In this document: one piece after another, positions 23,055 to 30,608 of the stretch
Position numbering within the stretch: position 1 is the stretch's first letter
Layout: each line of letters begins with the position of its first letter
Assembly: GCA_026001245.1 (NCBI GenBank)
Contig: BNZR01000008.1
Coordinates: 1 to 30,608, forward strand
Direction: 5' to 3'
Origin: Clostridia bacterium
GTDB taxonomy: Bacteria > Bacillota_A > Clostridia > Oscillospirales > UBA929
Length of the DNA stretch: 30,608 bases
Position numbers and translations under genes: made by a program
Notes under the pieces: generated by a model
Seen by the model: the letters and a program-made list of their open reading frames with translations, nothing else
Databases searched by the model: none
What the model was told of the DNA's origin: nothing

Positions 23055-23543
23055 ATGGCACAAACATTGTCGCGTACGGACAATGAGGCTATCTACAAAC
23101 GCCATGTTAAAACCGTTTACCGGGTTTGCTATACTTTTTTGAAAAACCCCGCCGACACCGAGGATGCCGTTAGCGACACCTTTGTCAAATTGATAAAAAC
23201 CGCTAAGGCTTTCGAGGGCGAGGAACACGAAAAAGCGTGGCTTATCCGCACGGCGGGCAATGTTTGCAAGGACTTTTTGAAGCATTGGTCACGGCGAAAT
23301 GTAAATATTGCGGATTACGCGGATAATTTGACGACTTGTGATAGTTTTAAGACGGACAGTTTGCTTGAAGCTGTATTAAATTTGCCCGATAAATACAAGG
23401 CGGTTGTGCATATGTATTACTACGAGGGCTACACAAGTGTTCAAATTGCCAAGGCGTTTCGCAAGCCGCAGTCCACAATCCGAAACTACCTACATGAGGC
23501 AAGAAAAATCTTGCGGGAAAGGTGCGATTTTGATGAAGAATGA
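23055..23543 (+). CDS. ECF-type RNA polymerase sigma factor
   Basis: A 162-residue sigma-70 family protein. ATG 23055 follows GAGAGGGGGGACGG; an in-frame start 45 bases upstream is less well placed. Region 2 covers about residues 10-75 (VYRVCYTFLKNPADTEDAVS, DTFVKLIKTAKAF, then EKAWLIRTAGNVCKDFLK). Region 4 covers about 105-155 (NLPDKYKAVVHMYYYEGYTS, VQIAKAFRKPQSTIRNYLHE), the helix-turn-helix that reads the -35 element. There is no region 3, typical of ECF factors. Its last 11 bases overlap the next gene, which carries a membrane helix, the usual sigma/anti-sigma layout. Confidence 0.93.
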   Translation: MAQTLSRTDNEAIYKRHVKTVYRVCYTFLKNPADTEDAVSDTFVKLIKTAKAFEGEEHEKAWLIRTAGNVCKDFLKHWSRRNVNIADYADNLTTCDSFKTDSLLEAVLNLPDKYKAVVHMYYYEGYTSVQIAKAFRKPQSTIRNYLHEARKILRERCDFDEE

Positions 23544-24822
23544 TAGATATATTCAGGCGTTGAACGGCGTAAATCCGGACGAAAACGCCCGGAAAAGCAT
23601 GTGGGATAAAGCCTGTGAGAAGTCCGCAAAGGCTTCACGCAGAGCTATTCGCTGGCTTGCGCCCGTCGCGGCGTGCTTGGTTGTGGCGGCCGCGATTGCA
23701 ATACTGCAAAACGCCATAAAGTATGACGATATTCCAAGCGGCGTTTTTGAGAATATTGAGGATATATCGGGTCTGCCCGCCGGTGATTACACTTGGGACG
23801 AGGGGGATGTAGGGTACTTGGCAATGAGAATAGGATGCCTAAAACCGAGCGGTTTTTTCTACAATTTTGAAGACAAAACAGTCGATACGGCGATTGCCAT
23901 TGTTCGCGTGAAAGCCGTGAAACCATTTGTGGAATACGGCGCTATTGGGAACAGCGGCGAGGGGCAAGTCGCCGATTGCGAGGTTATCTATGGCGATATC
24001 ATAGAAAACAGCCGAAAATTGCCCCCAAATCCGCAAATTAAGCAATATCTTTACGGCGGTTGTACGGGTGACGACCAAACCAATCTGTTGCGCGTGGGCG
24101 GCGTTTATCTTTTGGATTTAAGGCAATACGAATCGCAATATTGGCATATTTGGAGCGACTTGGACGTTCTGATGGAGGTGGACGACCAAGGGTTGCTACA
24201 TTCCCACTCGCGGCACACGGATTTTATCCAATATAACGGAAAAGAGCTTGCGGTTTTGTGGGACGAATTAGTGCGATTGGAGGAGAATCTGTCGAGAGAT
24301 GTCAATACAATTGTTGGCTTGCCGGCGGGGGATTTCACTTGGGAGGACGACCCGGCGGTCAACCGTCTGCCGATAGAGGGCTTGTGGGGCTTTATCCCGA
24401 AACGATATGGCGATATCAGGGCGGCGGTCGCTATTGTCACCGTGCAGAGTGTAGAATCGTTCAGCGACGAGCAGGGCGAGGGGCAAATCGCGACAATCGG
24501 ATTTTGGTGGGAACTTGTCGGTAGCGACGCAATTCATCCGCAGCTGAAAATAAAACAGTATCTATTCGGCGGGTGTGTCAACGATGAACAGACAAATTTG
24601 CTGCGAAAAGACGGCACGTATGTACTGCCGCTGGTTAAGCGTGACGCAGATGAATATTGGCATGTTCACGGCGAATTGGATGTGCTTTTTGAGGTTGACG
24701 ACCAAAATTTGATACATTCGCACGCCAGCTACGCAAGGCTTAGAGAGTATGACGGCAAGCCTTTGGCAACACTTTGGGACGACCTGATTTACTTGAAAGA
24801 GCATCCGATTTTGCCGAAATAA
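23533..24822 (+). CDS. Membrane protein with duplicated extracytoplasmic domain, candidate anti-sigma factor or sensor
   Basis: A 429-residue protein starting at ATG 23533 inside the end of the sigma gene. Residues 1-41 form a short, charged cytoplasmic segment (LNGVNPDENARKSMWDKACE), a plausible sigma-binding part although it lacks the zinc-finger HxxxCxxC motif. One membrane helix follows at about 42-59. The outer part is a tandem duplication: repeat 1 at about 79-255 (GLPAGDYTWDEGDV, IKQYLYGGCTGDDQTNLLR, SDLDVLMEVDDQGLLHSH) and repeat 2 at about 261-425 (GLPAGDFTWEDDPA, IKQYLFGGCVNDEQTNLLR, GELDVLFEVDDQNLIHSH). Each has one conserved Cys in GGC. I do not recognise the repeat family. The role as anti-sigma is inferred from gene order and topology only. 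Confidence 0.7.
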   Translation: MKNDRYIQALNGVNPDENARKSMWDKACEKSAKASRRAIRWLAPVAACLVVAAAIAILQNAIKYDDIPSGVFENIEDISGLPAGDYTWDEGDVGYLAMRIGCLKPSGFFYNFEDKTVDTAIAIVRVKAVKPFVEYGAIGNSGEGQVADCEVIYGDIIENSRKLPPNPQIKQYLYGGCTGDDQTNLLRVGGVYLLDLRQYESQYWHIWSDLDVLMEVDDQGLLHSHSRHTDFIQYNGKELAVLWDELVRLEENLSRDVNTIVGLPAGDFTWEDDPAVNRLPIEGLWGFIPKRYGDIRAAVAIVTVQSVESFSDEQGEGQIATIGFWWELVGSDAIHPQLKIKQYLFGGCVNDEQTNLLRKDGTYVLPLVKRDADEYWHVHGELDVLFEVDDQNLIHSHASYARLREYDGKPLATLWDDLIYLKEHPILPK

Positions 24823-24862
24823 AGGCGTATTACAGAACGGGCGATTATGACGATTAAGTCAC

Positions 24863-25639
24863 TTACCAGCCCATGTTTAGCAACCAACCTGATAGGGCGC
24901 GTTCGCGGTCGCGCAGACTGTGTTCGCCTTGGAATTTGCCTAGACGATGCTCGTCGACGAGCTTTCGCCCGTCTAAAATGTACATAATCCTGTCGCACTG
25001 GGCGGCGATGCGCACATCGTGGGTTACCAGCATAATCGTTGTGCCTTCGGCGTTGACGCGCAACAGCTCCTGCATTACCTCCGCAGAAGCTTGCTTGTTC
25101 AGACTGCCCGTGGGTTCGTCGGCGAATATCATCTTGGGGTTGTTTATCAAACTGCGGCAGATACACGCCCTTTGTAGCTGGCCGCCGGAGGTTTCGGTTA
25201 CATCGTTGGCGGCGATTTCGGCTATGTCCATTTTGTGCATCAATTCTCGGCAACGCTCGTCCCGCGCCCGGCGTATCTTTTTAGATTTACCCTCTTTAGA
25301 CTGATACGCCGGGAGGATAATATTATCCTCAACCGACAGGTTTTTTAGCATGTACATCTGCTGGAACACAAAGCCCATCTCGGAAAGGCGTAGCTCTGAC
25401 ACCTCGTTTTGACTCATTTTTGATATGTCTCGCCCGAAGAAATTTACGGTGCCGGAGGTCATTTTGTCCATGCCGGAGGCGGTGTAGAGCAAAGTGGTTT
25501 TGCCCGACCCGGAGGGCCCCATTACGGCCACCATTTCGCCCTTGAAAATTGACATTGTGATGTTTTTAAGCACATGATTTTGCCGCTTGTTCACCACATA
25601 GGTCTTGCAAAGATCGCTGATTTGTATCGCTGTGTTCAT
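24863..25639 (-). CDS. ABC transporter ATP-binding protein, LolD/MacB/BceA type
   Basis: A 258-residue ATPase. I start at ATG 25639, with AGGAG placed 8 bases upstream; an upstream in-frame start falls inside the permease gene. Walker A GPSGSGKTT (41-49), Q-loop FQQMYMLKN (92-100), signature SGGQLQRA (151-158), Walker B MIFADEPTGSLN (170-181) and switch His in LVTHD are all present. The motif set places it with ATPases of FtsX-type exporters. The C-terminal 35 residues after the H-loop are longer and more charged than usual. It is 11 bp downstream of its permease gene, and converges with the sigma-associated gene with no visible terminator in between. Confidence 0.93.
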   Translation of the reverse strand: MNTAIQISDLCKTYVVNKRQNHVLKNITMSIFKGEMVAVMGPSGSGKTTLLYTASGMDKMTSGTVNFFGRDISKMSQNEVSELRLSEMGFVFQQMYMLKNLSVEDNIILPAYQSKEGKSKKIRRARDERCRELMHKMDIAEIAANDVTETSGGQLQRACICRSLINNPKMIFADEPTGSLNKQASAEVMQELLRVNAEGTTIMLVTHDVRIAAQCDRIMYILDGRKLVDEHRLGKFQGEHSLRDRERALSGWLLNMGW

Positions 25640-25650
25640 AATCAATTCTC

Positions 25651-28008
25651 CTATTCTGTAGTTATATTTCGCATATCGATTCTGCGTATTCCCGCCGAGG
25701 AAATGATGCTTGTAAACGCCACACATATGAGCATAATCAGAGGGTAGACGATAAACGTCCACAAAACGTCATAGCTTGGCGGGATTTTATCCGCGCCCAT
25801 CATGCCAAAGGTGAGCTTTGTAACCGCAGGATTGATGGCAAAGGATAGCGCTATTCCCGCCAGCACAGCTGTTACGGATACCAGCATTATCCGCAGAAAT
25901 TGCCAATGCCGTATGCCGCGCCGCTTGAAACCGATTGACTTTAATAGCGCGATATTCGCCTTGTCGCGTTGCAAAAGCGTGTGGCTGATCAGAAATGATA
26001 CAAGGCAGATGATTAGCAGGCTCAGCAGCACCAAGAATTTCACCACCGTATCCATAGTCACGATAGCAGTGCCGAGAGTTCTGTCTATAGCTTCTTTCGC
26101 GGTTTTTACGGTATAATCGGTCATCGTTTCCCTGGCTTTTGCGATTTGGCTCGCTATGTCGTCGCGGCTTGTAAACTCAACTCCTATCGTAAAGCTACCC
26201 GACGCTTGGTCTAAATCCGGCATGTCGTCGCGTGCGAAAACTATCATGTTGCCGCCGTTGTTCATGGATTGGCACTCGCCTGTTATGATGTACTCCTTGT
26301 CCTTGGCACCAAACAACAGGTGGATTTTATCGCCTATTGTCACATTTAAGCGTTTGGCGACAACATCGGTTATCGCGACCTCGTTTTCCAACAGGGGCGC
26401 GCCGCCCGAGATGTACGGAAGCTCGATCGGTTTGTCGGACACGCGCTTGGAACCCGCCGTGGAAAACGCGGTATATTTGTCATTTACGTAGATTCTCGGC
26501 GAAACCTGAATGGTTACGTCGGCGGACATTGGCAGCCCGGCTTTGGCGAATTCGCTTTCTATGCGGCGAAGCTCCGAATTTAATTCGTCATATGTCGCGC
26601 CCGGTCTGGCCTGCGCGTTTGCGGTTACGTTTAAGTAGGCATCCGCAACGGATACCCCGAAATACTGAATAATCCCGTCGGATTTAAGTGTGGATGCGGC
26701 GTTTGCGGGCAGTATAATCATCAAAACGCCTAGGCACATCGCGAGAAAGACGGAAACAAAGCCGCGCAGTCCGGAAAATACATCATTTACGGCCATGAAC
26801 CACGAGGTTTTTACTCCCGAGCCTTTCAATTTGAACAGTCCCTTGCGGCGGAAGCGTTCGCCGGAGGCACCCTCGCGTATCGCCTGAATGGCCGACATTT
26901 TTGTCACCTGACGAGTGGACAGCCAGCTGAAAAGCAACACAATCAATATGATTGCAATGGCGCAGATGGCGCAGAGCAATATTTCAGACGATAAATCGGG
27001 CATTATGGTGTTTTCTTTTAGCGGCGCAATCAGCATTTTGCCGAAGGGGAACGAGAGCGCAAGCCCTACAGCTGAACCCAAAACCGCCGCCACAAGATAT
27101 TTGAAGATATACAGCGAGCGCACGCCGGAGTTTTTTATGCCGATTGCCTTCATAACGCCGATTTCGCGAAAATCGTCCTCTATTGTGAATTTAATCGTAA
27201 ATCGGAGTAGCACAAGTGATATGATAATCAGTACAAAAGCGACTATGGCAACGATGAATGAGGTTATCCTTTCCATGTAAAACATGGCGGATACGTCGGC
27301 TTTGCCGAACTCAACCTGAACCGGGATATTCAGCTTGTTGAATGCCGTGCGCAACGCTTCAGGGTCGCGGCTAAGCACTGAAAACATGGACATTTTAATC
27401 GTATTTGGTATCACGGACAGCGCGTCATAATCCTGACGGTTTATCAAAAAACGGTCAAACGACATGCTTGATTTTCCGGTTAAACAGTCATAGGCAAGCG
27501 TGGTTAGCTTGAAGTCTTTTTTGACGTTTCCCACAGTCAAAGTGATTATATCGCCCGTCTTTAATTTCAGTGCGTCCGCCACCTCTTTTGACAGAGCCAG
27601 CTCGCCGGGATTTACTTGCGTGATTTGCCGCTGGTTTTCGTCGAACAGCAGATTGTAGCTGTTATCCGGCGTGGTTAGGCAGAAGAAATGGCCTCCCGAT
27701 TCGATTTTTTGGCCGTTTGACAGCGCGTCGTCCGGGATGGGATAGATAAATACATTTTCCTCAAAGCCGTTGGCCAGACCGCCGGACGTTAGAAAATCGG
27801 CGATGCGTTTTGAGAACGGTTCGCTTACCAAGTAGTACTGGTCGGCTGTTTTTGAGATATTGATGTAATGCGACACCGTTTTGTCGGTAGACATGAGGTT
27901 TGCCGCGCTTGCCGCTAAAAACATTGCGGAAAGTATTATGAAAACTATCAAAATGGCGTTCATGGCTCGTTTGCGTTGCAGGTCTTTTTTTAGTATGGAT
28001 AAAAACAT
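25651..28008 (-). CDS. FtsX-type ABC transporter permease
   Basis: A 785-residue permease starting at ATG 28008 behind AAGGGGGA; the in-frame start 45 bases further up has no such site. It has an N-terminal helix (about 17-36), a large extracytoplasmic domain, a first FtsX module (about 240-385, EDDFREIGVMKAIGIKNSGV), a second helix plus extracytoplasmic domain (from about 405), and a C-terminal FtsX module (about 655-775, RDKANIALLKSIGFKRRGIR). This two-module layout with about ten helices is that of single-chain exporters or mechanotransmission ABC systems in Gram-positives, often acting on lipids, lipoproteins or antimicrobial peptides. Longer than BceB. Divergent from a two-component system, so probably its target. 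Confidence 0.9.
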   Translation of the reverse strand: MFLSILKKDLQRKRAMNAILIVFIILSAMFLAASAANLMSTDKTVSHYINISKTADQYYLVSEPFSKRIADFLTSGGLANGFEENVFIYPIPDDALSNGQKIESGGHFFCLTTPDNSYNLLFDENQRQITQVNPGELALSKEVADALKLKTGDIITLTVGNVKKDFKLTTLAYDCLTGKSSMSFDRFLINRQDYDALSVIPNTIKMSMFSVLSRDPEALRTAFNKLNIPVQVEFGKADVSAMFYMERITSFIVAIVAFVLIIISLVLLRFTIKFTIEDDFREIGVMKAIGIKNSGVRSLYIFKYLVAAVLGSAVGLALSFPFGKMLIAPLKENTIMPDLSSEILLCAICAIAIILIVLLFSWLSTRQVTKMSAIQAIREGASGERFRRKGLFKLKGSGVKTSWFMAVNDVFSGLRGFVSVFLAMCLGVLMIILPANAASTLKSDGIIQYFGVSVADAYLNVTANAQARPGATYDELNSELRRIESEFAKAGLPMSADVTIQVSPRIYVNDKYTAFSTAGSKRVSDKPIELPYISGGAPLLENEVAITDVVAKRLNVTIGDKIHLLFGAKDKEYIITGECQSMNNGGNMIVFARDDMPDLDQASGSFTIGVEFTSRDDIASQIAKARETMTDYTVKTAKEAIDRTLGTAIVTMDTVVKFLVLLSLLIICLVSFLISHTLLQRDKANIALLKSIGFKRRGIRHWQFLRIMLVSVTAVLAGIALSFAINPAVTKLTFGMMGADKIPPSYDVLWTFIVYPLIMLICVAFTSIISSAGIRRIDMRNITTE

Positions 28009-28084
28009 ACGCTTCCCCCTTGTGCGATTATTTTCAGCTGATAAATCTATCATAACACAGCAGTTGTTAAAAAAGCATTAAATC

Positions 28085-28124
28085 TGAAAAATTTCTTTTC
28101 AAATTATTTTTATTGTGCTATAAT
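28085..28124 (+). promoter_or_regulatory. Promoter and possible operator between the ABC exporter and the two-component genes
   Basis: TTTTCA (28096-28101), 17-base spacer, TATAAT (28119-28124) drives the response regulator. An inverted repeat TGAAAA-N5-TTTTCA (28085-28101) covers the -35 element and could bind the regulator. The region 28009-28112 separates the two divergent transcripts; a possible minus-strand -10 (TATGAT) is present near 28040 but I see no good -35. Confidence 0.5.
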
Positions 28125-28145
28125 GGGGGAAAGGCGGTGGTCATT

Positions 28146-28826
28146 TTGACCGATATACTTATTATCGAAGACAACGCGGAAATAGCCGGGCTTACCAAGG
28201 ATTTTTTGCTTAGCGACGGCTACACCTGCGCTGTGGTTCCAAGCGGAGAGGCGGGGATTGCTTTTTTGCGGGACAAAAAAGCCCGGCTTGTGTTGCTGGA
28301 CATCATGCTGCCGGGGCTTGACGGCTTCGCGGTCTGCGACGAAATTCACCGAAAGCTGAACACGCCGCTGATTATAGTAAGCGCACGCGGCGGCAAAGCG
28401 GACAAACTGCAGGGGCTGAATCTCGGCGCGGACGATTACATCGAAAAGCCCTTTGATATGGATCTTCTTCGCGCAAAAATCGCCGCGCTGTACAGGCGGC
28501 ATTACGGCACCGCGCCCCTAGGCAACAATTTGGCCGTCGGGAAGCTGAGTATGGATATTGACGCACGCACAACCGTTTTTAAGGGTCAAACGCTGGAATT
28601 AAATCAAAAAGAGTTCGATTTATTGCTGTATTTGGCAGGAAACAAAGGCAAAGCCCTGCGAAAGGATGCGATTCTGGACGCGGTGTGGGGCGTAGACTGC
28701 TTTTCGGAGCCGTCCACATTGACGGTGCATATCAAACGTCTGCGGGATAAAATTGAGCTGGATAGCGCAAATCCCAAACACATCATAACGGTTTGGGGAA
28801 TCGGATATAAATATGAAGAGTTATGA
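28146..28826 (+). CDS. OmpR/PhoB family response regulator
   Basis: A 226-residue regulator. I choose TTG 28146, giving the usual start MTDILIIEDN and a GGCGGTGG site just ahead; GTG 28137 is possible but lies almost on the predicted transcript start. Receiver domain: acidic pocket IIEDN, phospho-acceptor Asp52 (LLDIMLPGLDG), Ser79 (VSARG) and Lys101 (EKPFD). The C-terminal winged helix runs from about residue 130 (ELNQKEFDLLLYLAGNKGKA, then TLTVHIKRLRDKIELDSANP and WGIGYKYE). All key residues are present. It overlaps the kinase gene by 14 bases and is divergent from the FtsX exporter, its most likely target. Confidence 0.93.
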   Translation: MTDILIIEDNAEIAGLTKDFLLSDGYTCAVVPSGEAGIAFLRDKKARLVLLDIMLPGLDGFAVCDEIHRKLNTPLIIVSARGGKADKLQGLNLGADDYIEKPFDMDLLRAKIAALYRRHYGTAPLGNNLAVGKLSMDIDARTTVFKGQTLELNQKEFDLLLYLAGNKGKALRKDAILDAVWGVDCFSEPSTLTVHIKRLRDKIELDSANPKHIITVWGIGYKYEEL

Positions 28827-30039
28827 TAGGTTGATTGCGCTGGTTGTGTTGATGTTTGCGGCGGGACTGGTGGTTGCGAATTGGTCGCTGACACAATCCG
28901 AAGATGCTAAGCTGTATAATATTGAGGCGAATCGATTGATGGACGGTGAAATTTCTATAACGGAGTGCAAAAGTATTACGGGCGCGGAGGTTTTGGACGC
29001 ATCCGCCGATGTTGCGGCTTTTGAACGGTTTTTTGAGGGCGGAGGATACATCATTCGTTCGATTATTAGCGAGGACAGAATTACGGGATACATCAAATTT
29101 ACGTATATAAATCCGGACGCGGGGCGAGGTAGGTTTATATTGTGGCAGAATATCGTCATACTTTTTGTGTTTATTGTGACGATGATTGTTATGCTTTATA
29201 TTCGCAAAGAGATTATCCGCCCGATGAACGCGTTTCAAAAGTTGCCGGAGGCGTTGGCGCGGGGCGACTTCACAACGCCGTTGAAAGTCAGGCGCGGGCG
29301 GTATTTCGGCAAGTTCGTGTGGGGGCTGGACATGTTGCGGGATACCATGTTGTCCCAGCGGCAAAAAACGTTGGAGTTGGAGAAGGAAAAAAGTCAGACC
29401 GCGCTTGCGCTTTCGCACGACATCAAGACTCCGCTGTCGGCGATTCGGCTCTGTGCCAAGGCTTTGCGCGACGGTTTGTATCAAAACAAGGCCAAGCAGG
29501 ACGAGTTGCTTGTCAAAATCGACGAGCGTGCGGACGAAATAGGAATGCTGTTGCAAAAGCTGCAGGAGGGTGCGGAAATACTCGATTTGCCGATTGAAAT
29601 GGGCGAATTTTATCTGAATGATGTAGTAAACAGAGCGGACGAGGCCTATCGCTGGCGGTTTGATTTGACCGGGACGGAGTTCGCGATTACACCACATTCC
29701 AACGCCCTGCTAAAGGGCGACGGCGACCGGGTATTTGAATCGTTGTGCAATCTACTGGAAAACGCCATGAAATACGGCGATGGCAAAAAAATTACGCTAG
29801 ATTTTGACGACGAGGAAAATTGCAAGCTAATCAGCGTCACGAATACGGGTAACACGTTGCGCCCGGAGGAAACGGTGCATATGTTTGACAGCTTCTGGCG
29901 CGGGTCGAATTCTGCGGGCAAGCAGGGCAGCGGGTTGGGGCTGTTTATAGTGCGGCGGTTGTGCGTAAAAATGGGCGGAGAGGCTTATGCGGCGGCGGGG
30001 GATGGGGAGATGCGGGTTGTGATGGTTTTGAGGGGATGA
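28813..30039 (+). CDS. Sensor histidine kinase
   Basis: A 408-residue membrane kinase starting at ATG 28813 inside the end of the regulator gene. Helix 1 about 7-23, an outside sensor of about 85 residues, helix 2 about 112-130, a HAMP-like linker, then the H box LSHDIKTPLSAI with phospho-His202, N box NLLENAMKYGDG with Asn317, and G box GSGLGLFIVRR (372-382). The F box FDSFWRGSNSAG is also clear. The sizeable external domain distinguishes it from BceS-type kinases, which have almost none and sense through the transporter. It therefore probably detects its signal directly. Confidence 0.93.
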   Translation: MKSYDRLIALVVLMFAAGLVVANWSLTQSEDAKLYNIEANRLMDGEISITECKSITGAEVLDASADVAAFERFFEGGGYIIRSIISEDRITGYIKFTYINPDAGRGRFILWQNIVILFVFIVTMIVMLYIRKEIIRPMNAFQKLPEALARGDFTTPLKVRRGRYFGKFVWGLDMLRDTMLSQRQKTLELEKEKSQTALALSHDIKTPLSAIRLCAKALRDGLYQNKAKQDELLVKIDERADEIGMLLQKLQEGAEILDLPIEMGEFYLNDVVNRADEAYRWRFDLTGTEFAITPHSNALLKGDGDRVFESLCNLLENAMKYGDGKKITLDFDDEENCKLISVTNTGNTLRPEETVHMFDSFWRGSNSAGKQGSGLGLFIVRRLCVKMGGEAYAAAGDGEMRVVMVLRG

Positions 30040-30044
30040 ATGGC

Positions 30045-30073
30045 TTGACAAAGCTGGGTAAGTATGTTATAAT
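30045..30073 (+). promoter_or_regulatory. Perfect-consensus sigma-A promoter for the last lipoprotein gene
   Basis: TTGACA (30045-30050), 17-base spacer, TATAAT (30068-30073). Predicted start near 30080, six bases after the kinase stop begins the promoter. Confidence 0.9.
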
Positions 30074-30106
30074 TCAGATATGATTTGTGAGGAGGAGTGA
30101 TTGACG

Positions 30107-30608
30107 GTGAAAAAGACGATTTGCGCTATCATAATACTCGCGATGTGTGTGTCCTTGGTTTCCTGCGCCAAAATATCGGAGGATTTCCCGTCATTGCGCG
30201 ATATTTCGGCGGATAAGGTCGTGGAAATACGTCCCCAAGTAGAGGGCGATGTATCCAATATATATAAATACGGCGATGGTTTTTTGCTAAACTACACTAC
30301 TCACGATCCCTATGGCATCTTTGTGGCCTATATGGATGGCATGTGCGAGATTTTGTGGAAGCATAAAATAGGCTATGTTGAAAATATGCGCCTGTTCGGC
30401 GACTGGGATATATATGTTCACGCAGAGGATAATACCAGTCCGTTGCGCTTGAGTAAAAACGGGCAGATCGAAACGGAAGAGGCGGAAATTTCCAGCGCCC
30501 ATGGGCTTTCCAGTTTTCACGGATTCGACAGTGAGCATTGGACGCTTGGAGAAGGTTTTTTGGGCTACATGAATTCGGAGTATGAGGTTGTAAAGCAGTT
30601 TGATTTTC
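30107..30608 (+). CDS. Lipoprotein of unknown function (3' end missing)
   Basis: Open to the right edge, 167 residues visible. GTG 30107 is chosen because GAGGAGGAG lies 9 bases ahead; TTG 30101 is too close to that site. A lipoprotein signal peptide MKKTICAIIILAMCVSLVSC ends at the lipobox Cys20. The mature part begins AKISEDFPSLRDI and continues with short strand-turn units (YKYGDGFLLNYTTHDPYGIF, VENMRLFGDWDIYVHAEDN) that would suit a beta-propeller of the WD/PQQ-like kind. Family not recognised. It has its own promoter, so it is probably not part of the two-component operon. Confidence 0.75.
   Translation, partial: MKKTICAIIILAMCVSLVSCAKISEDFPSLRDISADKVVEIRPQVEGDVSNIYKYGDGFLLNYTTHDPYGIFVAYMDGMCEILWKHKIGYVENMRLFGDWDIYVHAEDNTSPLRLSKNGQIETEEAEISSAHGLSSFHGFDSEHWTLGEGFLGYMNSEYEVVKQFDF

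Noticed and set aside
1..30608. tRNA, rRNA, phage or plasmid genes
   Set aside because: No recognisable tRNA or rRNA sequence, integrase, terminase, replication initiator or relaxase was seen on either strand.

Overview
The window looks like a chromosomal segment from an uncultured Gram-positive, probably a Clostridia-type Bacillota. This is inferred from strong AGGAGG-type ribosome binding sites, frequent TTG/GTG starts, many lipoproteins with clear lipoboxes, MsmK-dependent-style sugar ABC operons without their own ATPase, a DUF378 protein and OmpR/FtsX-type regulatory blocks. No rRNA, tRNA, CRISPR array or transposase was seen.

Region 1 (1-15418, + strand) is a long carbohydrate-acquisition cluster. 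It encodes a solute-binding protein (cut by the left edge), two permeases, a membrane-anchored NHL-repeat protein, a Yip1-like membrane protein, a large DUF5696-like surface protein, a second permease pair, a lipoprotein, a second solute-binding lipoprotein, a GH5 glycanase lipoprotein, and a GH26 glycanase without a signal peptide that is fused in frame to a complete RidA domain. Gene spacing is tight with several overlapping starts and stops. No ABC ATPase is present, so a shared one elsewhere is expected. The likely substrate is a beta-mannan or beta-glucan oligosaccharide.

Region 2 (15421-17396, + strand) holds small housekeeping or unknown genes: a hypothetical protein, a tandem OB-fold SSB-like protein, a DUF378 membrane protein followed by a strong terminator, and a small lipoprotein with a near-consensus promoter.

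Region 3 (17399-20212, - strand) is a two-gene unit: a GspE/PilB-type ATPase followed by a GT2 glycosyltransferase with a GtrA membrane domain.

Region 4 (20241-20934) is the most unusual part. It is a tandem pair of about 347-bp units. Each has a perfect-consensus sigma-A promoter (TTGACA-N17-TATAAT), a 5' hairpin, a hairpin that masks the Shine-Dalgarno, a 27-codon hydrophobic peptide ORF, a stem-loop over the stop codon, and an intrinsic terminator. A second perfect-consensus promoter on the opposite strand is embedded in that terminator and points back through the peptide gene. The stop-codon stem is kept in both copies although its sequence is quite different. This is the architecture of a type I toxin-antitoxin (or other antisense-controlled small membrane peptide) system. 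I do not recognise the peptide family.

Region 5 (21006-30608) carries signalling genes: a chemoreceptor with its own promoter, an ECF sigma factor overlapping a membrane protein with a duplicated extracytoplasmic domain (candidate anti-sigma or sensor), a FtsX-type ABC permease/ATPase pair on the - strand, a divergent OmpR-type response regulator and histidine kinase, and the start of a lipoprotein gene, behind another perfect-consensus promoter, that runs off the right edge.
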